From the NCBI RefSeq assembly GCF_025319965.1, contig NZ_CP012549.1, forward strand, positions 992,001 to 1,056,000: 64,000 bases of DNA, written 5' to 3'. This document shows, piece by piece, positions 36,509-44,262 of this stretch. The stretch is from Campylobacter sp. RM16187. GTDB taxonomy: Bacteria; Campylobacterota; Campylobacteria; Campylobacterales; Campylobacteraceae. The notes below the pieces were generated by a model that saw only the letters and a list, made by a program, of their open reading frames with translations, did not search any database and had not been told where the DNA came from. Both the position numbers and the translations under genes were made by a program. Each line of letters starts with the position of its first letter. Within the stretch, counting starts at the first letter, position 1.

Positions 36509-37669
36509 TTGCAAGTAGATAAGTGGGTGTTTTACGCTTGCGTCGCACTAATAACTATAGGTATTATTTTTTCACTCTCTTTGCCTGTTTTTACCGTGCT
36601 TTTTTTTAACTATGAACCATATCACTTCTTTTATAGACAGCTAGCGGTCGGAGCTTTAGGTATATTTGTCATGTGGGCTCTATCGCAGCTAAATCCAGAT
36701 AAGTCACTAGTATGGATAGGCTTTGGACTATTTATCCTATGCGCTCTTGCTATGGGTGTTATGCATGCACTTCCAAGCTCTATGGTTACGGATGCGGGAG
36801 GCGCAAAAAGATGGATTAGGCTACCTGGATTTTCACTCGCTCCGGTTGAGTTTTTTAAAATAGGCTTTGTCTATTTTCTTGCATGGAGCTTTGCAAGAAA
36901 GATTGATGATAGCAAAAAGAGCTTAAAGGAAGAATTTAACCTAATACTTCCGTATTTATTTTTATTTTTGATAGTTGTTTATCTAATAGCAGTCCTTCAA
37001 AACGATCTTGGTCAGGTTATAGTTTTGGCTCTTACTCTTGTAATGATGGCTCTTTTTGCAGGAACTAGCCTTAGGCTTTTTGGGATAGGGCTTTTTGGAG
37101 CGGGCATGCTTGCCACAATCGCAATAGTAACATCAGAGCATAGAATTTTACGTATTAAATCATGGTGGGGAACTATACAAAATATAGTGCTTTCAATACT
37201 GCCTGAAAATATGGCAAACGCCTTAAGAGTAGCAGATGTGCCTGAGCCATATCAAATTTCGCACTCGCTAAACGCGATAAAGCACGGCGGATTTTTCGGA
37301 GAGGGGCTTGGTGCAGGAGTATTTAAACTAGGCTTTTTAAGCGAGGTTCATACCGACTTCGTATTAGCGGGTATAGCTGAAGAGATTGGTGTATTAGGAA
37401 TATTTGGTATCACTTCAATAATTGTATTTTTACTATATAGAATATTTAAAATTTCATCAAGAAGCGAAAATAAGGTCTATCATCTATTTTCACTAGGCAT
37501 AGGGCTTTTGATATCATTTTCTTTTCTTATGAACTCTTACGGAATTACTTCCATAACTCCTATCAAAGGTATAGCGGTACCATTTCTAAGCTACGGAGGA
37601 AGTTCTATTTTAGCACTTTGCGTGGGTATAGGGATGGTTTTGATGATAAGCAAAAAGGTATCAAACTAA
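36509..37669 (+). CDS. ftsW: FtsW/RodA-family peptidoglycan glycosyltransferase
   Basis: This SEDS-family integral membrane protein polymerises lipid II glycan strands, here most likely FtsW of the divisome. The 386-residue protein has about ten hydrophobic segments. It carries the GGAKRWIRLPGFSLAPVEFFK signature near residues 95-115 (in part: GAKRWIRLPGFSLAPVEF), the FVLAGIAEEIGVLG loop near 285 and the SYGGSS motif near 363. It starts at TTG 36509 behind GGAGAGAG. murG begins one base after its stop, which supports FtsW over RodA. Confidence 0.9.
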   Translation: MQVDKWVFYACVALITIGIIFSLSLPVFTVLFFNYEPYHFFYRQLAVGALGIFVMWALSQLNPDKSLVWIGFGLFILCALAMGVMHALPSSMVTDAGGAKRWIRLPGFSLAPVEFFKIGFVYFLAWSFARKIDDSKKSLKEEFNLILPYLFLFLIVVYLIAVLQNDLGQVIVLALTLVMMALFAGTSLRLFGIGLFGAGMLATIAIVTSEHRILRIKSWWGTIQNIVLSILPENMANALRVADVPEPYQISHSLNAIKHGGFFGEGLGAGVFKLGFLSEVHTDFVLAGIAEEIGVLGIFGITSIIVFLLYRIFKISSRSENKVYHLFSLGIGLLISFSFLMNSYGITSITPIKGIAVPFLSYGGSSILALCVGIGMVLMISKKVSN

Positions 37670-38707
37670 ATGATAGTAATATGCGGTGGTGGCACCGGAG
37701 GACATCTGGCTATCGCAAAAACCCTCAATGAAGAGATTGCAAGTCGTGATATAAAAACCATCTTCATTGGCTCAACTAACGGACAAGATAGGCAGTGGTT
37801 TGAAAATGATCAAAATTTCAGCTCTAAATTTTTCCTGCCTAGCCAAGGAGTAGTTAACAAAAAAGGCTTTAATAAGCTTATTTCACTTTTTAATATCGTA
37901 AAACTAGCTTTTAAATGCAGGCAAATTTTTAAGGATAATAAAGTAAAGGCCGTAATAAGCGTAGGTGGTTACAGTGCAGCGCCTGCGGCATTTGCAGCCA
38001 TTATATCAAATATACCGCTTTTTATACACGAACAAAACTCCATAGTCGGAAATTTAAATAAAATTTTAAAACCATTCGCAAAAGAGTTTTTTAGCTCATA
38101 CGATGAGCCTAAATTTGACTATCCTGTAGCGGATAAATTTTTTGAAACCTCGCGAGAGAGAAAAGAGCTAAGAACTATAATATTTCTAGGAGGCTCTCAG
38201 GGCGCATCGGCTATAAATTCACTTGCTTTAAATCTAGCTACGATATTAAAAGAAAAAAATATAAAAATAATTCATCAATGCGGTAAAAATTCGCTTGATA
38301 ACTTACGAGAAGAGTATAAAAAGCTTGGATTTACAGATAAAACTTTAGAACTTTTTGACTTCAGTAAAGAGATAGAGCTAAAAATGAAAAAGGCCGATTT
38401 AGCCATAAGCAGAGCTGGTGCTGGCACACTATGGGAGCTTTGCGCAAACAATTTGCCAGCCATATTTATACCTTATCCTTATGCGGCAAATAATCACCAA
38501 ATGTATAATGCAAAATTTTTAGTAGATCAAAATTTAGCCAAATTTTGCTTTCAAAAAGACAACAAAATAGATAAAAACGAGATTTTACAACTAATAGAAT
38601 CTATAAATTTAAGAGAAGTTTCATTGAATTTAAAGCATCAAATATACAAAAACAGTGCAAAAAAAATCATAGATGAAATCTTGTTTAAGATAACTTCTCT
38701 CCGATAG
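37670..38707 (+). CDS. murG: UDP-GlcNAc:lipid I N-acetylglucosaminyltransferase
   Basis: MurG converts lipid I to lipid II on the inner face of the membrane. The 345-residue GT-B protein has the N-terminal CGGGTGGHLAIAKTL loop and SVGGYSAAPAAFAA near residue 102. IHEQNSIVGNLNK lies near 124, LGGSQGASAIN near 173, and the acceptor/UDP segment SRAGAGTLWELC near 247. It follows ftsW immediately. Its last 23 bases overlap the convergent gene on the minus strand. Confidence 0.95.
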   Translation: MIVICGGGTGGHLAIAKTLNEEIASRDIKTIFIGSTNGQDRQWFENDQNFSSKFFLPSQGVVNKKGFNKLISLFNIVKLAFKCRQIFKDNKVKAVISVGGYSAAPAAFAAIISNIPLFIHEQNSIVGNLNKILKPFAKEFFSSYDEPKFDYPVADKFFETSRERKELRTIIFLGGSQGASAINSLALNLATILKEKNIKIIHQCGKNSLDNLREEYKKLGFTDKTLELFDFSKEIELKMKKADLAISRAGAGTLWELCANNLPAIFIPYPYAANNHQMYNAKFLVDQNLAKFCFQKDNKIDKNEILQLIESINLREVSLNLKHQIYKNSAKKIIDEILFKITSLR

Positions 38708-39422
38708 AATTTACCTTAAGCTCTTTTAGTTCATACGCTAAATAGTGGTATATAAGCTCCTCGGTCTTTAGGCTTTTATCGCTAAATATAGGATTTATCA
38801 TAGATATTATCCTATCTGTCATTCCTGCGATCTCGACTAGCAGGAGTTGATCATGTCTTTTTTTAGCTATCTTGATACTATAGAGAAAAAACTTATATAA
38901 AACTTTAAATTCGCTCAAAATTACATTTGATATGATATTAGCCCTTATTTTTAGAGTTTCATCTATTTTTTTTTGGAATTCAACTAGATCTTTAAGTATA
39001 TTTTTTATAGTTTTCATCTCTTTGGTATTTTTTTGTATCCATCTTTTAGAATCGGCTTTAAGCAAATTTCCATATTCTAAAACAAAAAGATCTATAATTT
39101 TTTTTATATTTTTAGAAGCTTCTTGAAGCTTACTGCTAGTCTCAAGACTAACTCCCTTTTTTTCGGTTTTGATTGAAATTTTTCTAATGATTTGATCAAG
39201 ATATAAGCTAATATTATAATAGTATTCTTCATTATCGAATACATTTGCAAAATACATACTATCTTTGCTCTCTAAAATATCATGCACTTTAATGGAGTCA
39301 ACCAAAGTACTAAATTCGGCAATACTCATCTGAGTAGCCTCTTTTGCAATCTCTATATTTAAGAGTAATGCAAGTTCAGACTTTATATCATTGATGTTTT
39401 TTAATATTGAAGGATAATCCAT
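38685..39422 (-). CDS. Unrecognised all-helical cytoplasmic protein next to CetB-like PAS protein
   Basis: A 245-residue protein without signal peptide or membrane segment. The sequence is rich in Lys, Glu, Ile and Leu with heptad-like helices through its length. The most coiled stretch is about 80-175 (KISIKTEKKG, SKLQEASKNIKKIIDL, KNILKDLVEFQKKIDE). No known domain was recognised. ATG at 39422 is preferred: AGGTGG lies 5 bases upstream. A GTG at 39431 directly abuts the stop of the PAS gene. It is almost certainly co-transcribed and translationally coupled with that gene, so a role in the same signalling path is inferred. Confidence 0.65.
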   Translation of the reverse strand: MDYPSILKNINDIKSELALLLNIEIAKEATQMSIAEFSTLVDSIKVHDILESKDSMYFANVFDNEEYYYNISLYLDQIIRKISIKTEKKGVSLETSSKLQEASKNIKKIIDLFVLEYGNLLKADSKRWIQKNTKEMKTIKNILKDLVEFQKKIDETLKIRANIISNVILSEFKVLYKFFLYSIKIAKKRHDQLLLVEIAGMTDRIISMINPIFSDKSLKTEELIYHYLAYELKELKVNSIGEKLS

Positions 39423-39431
39423 TTTGTCCAC

Positions 39432-39932
39432 CTATCCTCTTTGGAGCTTATGTACTAATTCATCATACTCTACATTTGATTCTTTTAAAATTTTATCTAA
39501 TAATTTACCAGAAGCTTCCATTCCGCCTGTTTTTTCAGCCTCTAAAAGCTTTTTATATATACCTTCTATGAATTTTACGCCATCCATATTGGGCCTTCTT
39601 CTCACAGAGTGATATCCCACTATTTCACCGTTCTCATCCACAGATGCAGTTACATTTGCAAAAACCCAATAATATCCGCCTTTAAAACTCTTATTCTTAA
39701 CAAATGCAAAAATCTCTCTTTTCGACTTAATTCTATCCCATAAAAGCTTAAAAACAATGCGAGGCATATCCGGATGCCTTATGATATTATGAGGCTTTCC
39801 TAAAAGATCACTCGCTCTGGCTCCGACTATTTCTAAAAACGGTTCATTACAATAGGTTATCTTTCCTTTTGTATCCGTTTTAGAAACTATAAAATCATTC
39901 TCTTTGACAAAATACTGCTTCTCTTCTTGCAT
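39432..39932 (-). CDS. cetB: PAS-domain energy-taxis sensor, CetB-like
   Basis: The 166-residue cytoplasmic protein is a single PAS domain (~10-125) with the pattern FIVSKTDTKGKITYCN, GKPHNIIRHPDMP and GGYYWVFANVTASVD, as in Aer/CetB FAD-binding PAS domains. A short helical tail follows. In C. jejuni CetB works with the membrane protein CetA in aerotaxis. No cetA gene adjoins it here; instead an unknown helical gene follows directly. The membrane partner could be a chemoreceptor elsewhere. CetB and its paralog CetC cannot be told apart by sequence alone. Confidence 0.8.
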   Translation of the reverse strand: MQEEKQYFVKENDFIVSKTDTKGKITYCNEPFLEIVGARASDLLGKPHNIIRHPDMPRIVFKLLWDRIKSKREIFAFVKNKSFKGGYYWVFANVTASVDENGEIVGYHSVRRRPNMDGVKFIEGIYKKLLEAEKTGGMEASGKLLDKILKESNVEYDELVHKLQRG

Positions 39933-39980
39933 CTTACAAAAAATCCCTTAATTAAAAGAAAAACTTTATAATAAAGAAAA

Positions 39981-39986
39981 ATTATA
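39981..39986 (-). promoter_or_regulatory. -10 element of the cetB-like operon
   Basis: The minus strand reads GGGTATAAT, about 49 bases before the cetB-like ATG, in an AT-rich intergenic region of 114 bases. No clear -35 is present. Confidence 0.45.
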
Positions 39987-40046
39987 CCCAATATAAAATA
40001 TAAATTTTATAAATTTTTAATAAAGCTAATCAGCATTTGCTTATTT

Positions 40047-40940
40047 TTACCATCTTCCGCTAGCTCCGCCTCCACCAAAGCTTCCGCCTCCGCCACTAAA
40101 GCCGCCTCCTCCGGAAGAGCTGCTTGAACCCCCACCACTTGAACTGCTAAAACCTGAGCTACCAAGACCTCCTCTAGATCTTCTTCTTTTGGAGTTATTC
40201 ATCTTTTTAACCATAGGATAAATGAGTATAAAAAACGCTCCAAGCAGAGCAAAAGAGACTAAAGCCGTATCGGTATTTAAAAACATATCCAAAAAAGAAG
40301 ATGAAAACACGCCGGCAAATGCCGACATAAAAGATGTTAAACCAATGTCTTTTAAGAACTTAAATTTAAAAATTACACCTATAAAAAGCAAGGCAAAGCC
40401 GCCGACTATCATAATAGTAGTAAAACCAAAAAACGTATCCATCTTAGGATCAGTCACATAATCATTACTACTATCTTCATCTATGAAGTTTAGTATCTTA
40501 TCTATACCATCTAAGATACCTTGTTCTAAATTTCCATCTTTAAATTTAGGGATGATTACTCTTTGTATTATCTCATGGCTTATAGCATCTGTTAATGATC
40601 CTTCTAAACCATATCCTACTTCTATGCGAATTTCCTTTTCATTTGGAGCTACTACTAACAATACTCCATTGTTTTTATCTTTTTGTCCTATGGCCCACTT
40701 TCTTGCAAGTTCTAAGGAGTAGCTTTCTATACTTTGTCCTTCAAGTGAATTTAAAGTAACTACTACTACTTGATTTGTTGTATTTGTTTCATGGTTTGCA
40801 AGAATTTTAGTTAAGTTTTCTCTTGCTGTTTGGCTTAGTATATTTGCTTCATCTACTACTCTGCCGGTGAGGGTTGGGAGTGAAATTTCACCCGCAAACA
40901 AAGATAAAAAAGCCGATAAAATCAGTAAAATTTTCTTCAT
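40047..40940 (-). CDS. TPM-domain membrane protein, paralog A (Gly/Ser-rich tail)
   Basis: The 297-residue protein has a signal peptide (KKILLILSAFLSLFAG). A TPM (YgcG/Psb32-type) domain spans ~20-160 with LTGRVVDEANILS, NQVVVVTL, ARKWAIGQKDKNNGVLLVVAP and RIEVGYGLEGSLTDA. Two to three hydrophobic segments (~170-245), a basic stretch and a Ser/Gly tail ending GASGRW follow. TPM domains face outside and have been linked to phosphatase activity or repair of membrane complexes; the role here is unknown. It is last in the lemA-TPM array, two bases after the divergent paralog. Confidence 0.85.
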   Translation of the reverse strand: MKKILLILSAFLSLFAGEISLPTLTGRVVDEANILSQTARENLTKILANHETNTTNQVVVVTLNSLEGQSIESYSLELARKWAIGQKDKNNGVLLVVAPNEKEIRIEVGYGLEGSLTDAISHEIIQRVIIPKFKDGNLEQGILDGIDKILNFIDEDSSNDYVTDPKMDTFFGFTTIMIVGGFALLFIGVIFKFKFLKDIGLTSFMSAFAGVFSSSFLDMFLNTDTALVSFALLGAFFILIYPMVKKMNNSKRRRSRGGLGSSGFSSSSGGGSSSSSGGGGFSGGGGSFGGGGASGRW

Positions 40941-40942
40941 CT

Positions 40943-41728
40943 CTAAGCTCTTAAGCCTCTTTTGCCTTCTTTATAGTTTAAAAAGCCCAAATTTACGTAT
41001 CTGCTGCCATCTTCTCTCATCTCTATACGCATAGTTAAAAGTGTAAATACAAAGACGATACCAAAAAATAAAAAAGAAGGCAAACCGTAAGGCAAGGCTT
41101 TCATCAAAAACAAAGTTAGCATGCCTGAGAGCACAGAAGACATACCGACTTGAGTCAAAAAAAGAAGATTAAACTTATAACTCACGATCCACAAAACAAG
41201 CCCTCCAAATATCGAGATCGCAAGCATAGCGAAAGTAGCATCTTCATAAGGATGGGTTGTGTAGTCATTGCTCTTATCATCATCCATAAATTCTAAAGTC
41301 TTGATCACACCCAGCTTAAAAGCGCCGTTGATATTTCTTTCGCTCAGTTTAGCCTCTATAATATCTGATGTTATCGAATCGCCTTTAAGCCAGTCGCCAT
41401 TCGTAACGATAATCGCTCTTGAATTTAGATAGTCTTTCAAGTCGTAAGATACAACCAAAATAGCCGTCTTATCGTCTATATTCCAGTGTTTTGCAAGATT
41501 TTGAGCGTAAGAAGTGATGTACTCTTCTTTTTTTAGTTTTACCGCAACCACTATGAGTTTGTTGCCGTATTTAGACTCATGCTCACTTATCCTCCTGCTA
41601 AGATCGCTCCTAGCAACTTCATTTAGCAGACCTGATTTATCTATGACAGCGCCTGAAAGCTCGGGGAAATTTGACTGAGCAAAGACAAAGCTAAAAACAA
41701 CCATTAAAGATATCAAAATTTTATTCAT
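40943..41728 (-). CDS. Divergent TPM-domain paralog without Gly-rich tail
   Basis: The 261-residue protein has a signal peptide (NKILISLMVVFSFVFA) and a weakened TPM domain. It keeps FPELSGAVIDKSGLL, but the NNGVLLVVAP and RIEVGYGLEG blocks of its neighbours are replaced by KTAILVVSYD and AIIVTNGDWLKGD. Three hydrophobic segments follow. It ends in a charged tail with no Gly-rich GASGRW end. The shared KTLEFMDDDKSNDYTTHP block still aligns with its neighbours' DEDSSNDYVTDP. ATG at 41728 begins the signal peptide; an upstream Ala-rich extension is only the neighbour's Gly tail in another frame. Confidence 0.75.
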   Translation of the reverse strand: MNKILISLMVVFSFVFAQSNFPELSGAVIDKSGLLNEVARSDLSRRISEHESKYGNKLIVVAVKLKKEEYITSYAQNLAKHWNIDDKTAILVVSYDLKDYLNSRAIIVTNGDWLKGDSITSDIIEAKLSERNINGAFKLGVIKTLEFMDDDKSNDYTTHPYEDATFAMLAISIFGGLVLWIVSYKFNLLFLTQVGMSSVLSGMLTLFLMKALPYGLPSFLFFGIVFVFTLLTMRIEMREDGSRYVNLGFLNYKEGKRGLRA

Positions 41729-41750
41729 AACAACCTCTTTTATACTAACT

Positions 41751-42641
41751 CTACCACTTGCCGCTGGCTCCGCCGCCGCCAAAGCTTCCGCCTCCACCGC
41801 TAGCGCCACTGCCGCTACTGCCTTCGCTTTCAACGAAGTACTTATAGCTATCGACTCCTTCTTTCCAGCCGTATATTAATTTTTCATCAGGTGTATTCAT
41901 AATCTCTTTTAGTACATAAGGAAAAACGGCTACTATACTTACTAAAATGGCTAATGTTTTATATATTATAGGATCTATCGGTGCGCTGATAATAGCTCCG
42001 ACAAAGCCTCCTAGCATAATCGAACCAAAGATACTAGAGCCTACATCGCCTATAACTCTACGTCCGCTTAGCCTACCTATAAATATAAAAACAGAACAAG
42101 AGGCTATCAAAAAGGCAATGACAAGCAAAACATTATCGACAAATACCTGCTCTTTTACTATATCGTTGCTTGCATCTTCATCGGTAAAATCCAAAATTCT
42201 AGCGACGCCTTCTAATACTCCCTCTTCAAAATCACCGCTTTTAAATTTTGGAACCATTACCTTTTCGATTATACTCTTGCTTATTGCGTCGGTTAGAACT
42301 CCTTCAAATCCGTATCCAACTTCTATGCGAATTTCCTTTTCGTTTGGAGCTACTAACAACAGCACTCCGTTATCTTTATTTTTTTGACCTATAGCCCACT
42401 TTCTTGCAAGAGCTAAAGAGTAACTTTCTATGGAGTATTTATCAAGCGATTTTACAGTTGCGACTATGATTTGACTACCGGTTGCTTTTTCATGGGCTTC
42501 AAGTGTCGCAGTTAAGCTATCTTTTGCCCCTTTAGTTAGTATATTTGCCTCATCCACAACCCTGCCCGTAAACTCAGGAAGTGAAATTTCAGCCGAAAAG
42601 AGTGACATAAAAGCTAGTAAAACAAATAATATCTTTCTCAT
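41751..42641 (-). CDS. TPM-domain membrane protein, paralog B
   Basis: A 296-residue paralog with a signal peptide (RKILFVLLAFMSLFSA). The complete TPM domain has FTGRVVDEANILT, ARKWAIGQKNKDNGVLLLVAP and RIEVGYGFEGVLTDA. Hydrophobic segments (~175-245) and a short Gly/Ser tail ending GASGKW follow. It lies 22 bases upstream of the divergent paralog and 55 bases after paralog C. The region before it holds a 14-base palindrome. Confidence 0.85.
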   Translation of the reverse strand: MRKILFVLLAFMSLFSAEISLPEFTGRVVDEANILTKGAKDSLTATLEAHEKATGSQIIVATVKSLDKYSIESYSLALARKWAIGQKNKDNGVLLLVAPNEKEIRIEVGYGFEGVLTDAISKSIIEKVMVPKFKSGDFEEGVLEGVARILDFTDEDASNDIVKEQVFVDNVLLVIAFLIASCSVFIFIGRLSGRRVIGDVGSSIFGSIMLGGFVGAIISAPIDPIIYKTLAILVSIVAVFPYVLKEIMNTPDEKLIYGWKEGVDSYKYFVESEGSSGSGASGGGGSFGGGGASGKW

Positions 42642-42657
42642 AACAACCTAGTTTTTG

Positions 42658-42671
42658 GGTCAAATTTGACC
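42658..42671. repeat. 14-base perfect palindrome between TPM paralogs C and B
   Basis: GGTCAAATTTGACC lies in the 55-base gap, the largest within the TPM array. It may be an internal operator or a weak attenuator that changes the ratio of the genes before and after it. Confidence 0.5.
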
Positions 42672-42696
42672 TGTATTTTGTATAAATTTTATAAAT

Positions 42697-43575
42697 TTAC
42701 CACCTACCGCTGGCTCCGCCACCGCCAAAGCTTCCACCTCCGCCGCTAAAGCCGCCTCCTCTACTTCCACCGCCAAATCCGCCGCTACTGCCGCCCGCAT
42801 AGCCGCCGCTCTTTAAAAGTCCTCTTGGCATCTTTCTTATGCTGTTAAAGACAAATATAAAAATTGCCACTGTTACAACCGCAGCTACTATTATAGAAAG
42901 CATAACAGAACCGGTAAATGCACTGACAAGAACTCCTATAAAAAATCCTAGCAAACTAGACACTAACACAGAAGTAGCAATGTCGCTCACAATCCTATAC
43001 TTAATCAACTTGCTAATAAAAACTAGGATAAGCGAGCCTCCTACCATACTAGCAAATACAGTAAAAAACATATCTTCCATAGGATCTGTCACATAATTAT
43101 TATTAGCATCATTATCTATAAAATCAAGTATTTTATAAGTTGCTTGCAATACTCCTTGATCTACGTCCGAGTTTTTAAATTTCGGAACAATAATCCTTTG
43201 TATTATACTGCTAGCCGTTGCATCCGTTAAAGAGCCTTCAAGCCCATATCCTACTTCTATACGAACCTCTCTTTCATTTGGAGCAACGACAAGTAACACA
43301 CCGTTATTTTTATCTTTTTGACCGATACCCCAATGTCTTCCAAGCTTTAAAGAGTAAGACTCTATATCTTGACCCTGTAAAGAGTTTACCGTAACTACTA
43401 CAACTTGATTTGTAGTGTTTTTTTCATGGTTTGCAAGAATTTCTGTGAGCTTATCTTTTGTCTCTTGTTTTAAAATTCCAGCTTCATCTACTACTCTGCC
43501 TGTAAGCTCAGGGAATTTTATATCCGCAGCAAAAATAGTTACGGATATAAATAAGAGGGTTAAAATTTTTTTCAT
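42697..43575 (-). CDS. TPM-domain membrane protein, paralog C
   Basis: The 292-residue protein has a signal peptide (KKILTLLFISVTIFA). The TPM domain carries LTGRVVDEAGILK, NQVVVVTVNSL, HWGIGQKDKNNGVLLVVAP and RIEVGYGLEGSLTDA. Hydrophobic segments (~170-245) and a Gly-rich tail ending GASGRW follow. It is the first TPM gene after lemA (18 bases). Its TPM domain is closest to paralog A, suggesting recent duplication of that pair. Confidence 0.85.
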   Translation of the reverse strand: MKKILTLLFISVTIFAADIKFPELTGRVVDEAGILKQETKDKLTEILANHEKNTTNQVVVVTVNSLQGQDIESYSLKLGRHWGIGQKDKNNGVLLVVAPNEREVRIEVGYGLEGSLTDATASSIIQRIIVPKFKNSDVDQGVLQATYKILDFIDNDANNNYVTDPMEDMFFTVFASMVGGSLILVFISKLIKYRIVSDIATSVLVSSLLGFFIGVLVSAFTGSVMLSIIVAAVVTVAIFIFVFNSIRKMPRGLLKSGGYAGGSSGGFGGGSRGGGFSGGGGSFGGGGASGRW

Positions 43576-43593
43576 AATAGCTCCTTTGGGTTG

Positions 43594-44184
43594 CTATTTA
43601 AACGAAACTTCCGGTGTCTTTTGCTCGCTTTCACTAGCCTCAAAAGTCTCTTTTATCTTAGCGTCAGGATGAAAAATTTGTGCTACAAATTTACCAGGAA
43701 AAGTTCTTAGCACTAAATTATACTCCTTAACTGCAGCAATATAGTCCATTCTAGCTACGGCGATGCGGTTTTCAGTGCCCTCAAGCTGAGACTGAAGAGC
43801 TAAGAAATTTTGATCGGCTTTTAACTGCGGATAGTTTTCACTAATAGCCATAAGTCTTCCAAGTGCTCCACCGAGAGTTTTTTGAGCCTCTTCAAATTCT
43901 TTAAGCTTTCTTGGATCCTCAATAGTACTAGCATCTATCTTCATCTGCGAAACTTTACTTCTAGCCTCTGTAACTTCTGCAAATACACCCTTTTCGTGAG
44001 CCGCATATCCTTGCACCGTGTTAACTAAATTAGGTATAAGATCAGCACGCCTCTTATACTGGTTTTGCACCTGCGACCACTTCTCTTTGGTAGTCTCGTC
44101 AAGTGTCGGAACTTGATTGTAATACTTTAAGAAAATTCCTCCAAAAATCGCAACTACGACTAAAAGTCCTGCTAATCCTTTCAT
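43594..44184 (-). CDS. lemA: LemA family protein
   Basis: The 196-residue LemA-type protein has one N-terminal membrane helix (GLAGLLVVVAIFGGIFLKYY). The conserved helical body carries the QVQNQYKRRADLIPNLVNTVQGYA block, here in part YKRRADLIPNLVNTVQGYA, and then ISENYPQLKADQNFLALQSQLEGTENRI (in part: NYPQLKADQNFLALQSQL). LemA genes often precede TPM genes across bacteria, supporting joint envelope function. Here it is first of five co-directional genes with short gaps. Confidence 0.92.
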   Translation of the reverse strand: MKGLAGLLVVVAIFGGIFLKYYNQVPTLDETTKEKWSQVQNQYKRRADLIPNLVNTVQGYAAHEKGVFAEVTEARSKVSQMKIDASTIEDPRKLKEFEEAQKTLGGALGRLMAISENYPQLKADQNFLALQSQLEGTENRIAVARMDYIAAVKEYNLVLRTFPGKFVAQIFHPDAKIKETFEASESEQKTPEVSFK

Positions 44185-44262
44185 CTTAAACCTTTCTTGG
44201 TGATTTTATTTTTTTTACTCCTGTTGATATAAAAATACTCCAAATGCTAGCTGCCAATGATT

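Larger units (their letters stand above)
40075..42741. repeat. Homologous Gly-tail DNA repeats in the TPM array
   Basis: The 3' ends of paralogs A, B and C share nearly identical DNA. A 17-base core (CCAAAGCTTCCGCCTCC) is exact at 40075-40091 and 41779-41795, and recurs with one mismatch at 42725-42741. Neighbouring sequence is also similar. These direct repeats, about 0.95-1.7 kb apart, are potential substrates for unequal recombination. Confidence 0.7.

Noticed and set aside
41729-41833. Ala-rich N-terminal extension of the divergent TPM paralog
   Set aside because: It is the neighbour's Gly-rich tail read in another frame; the signal peptide begins at ATG 41728.
40047-42785. Gly-rich repeats as a CRISPR or minisatellite array
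   Set aside because: The repeats are coding, unequal in length and confined to the 3' ends of homologous genes.
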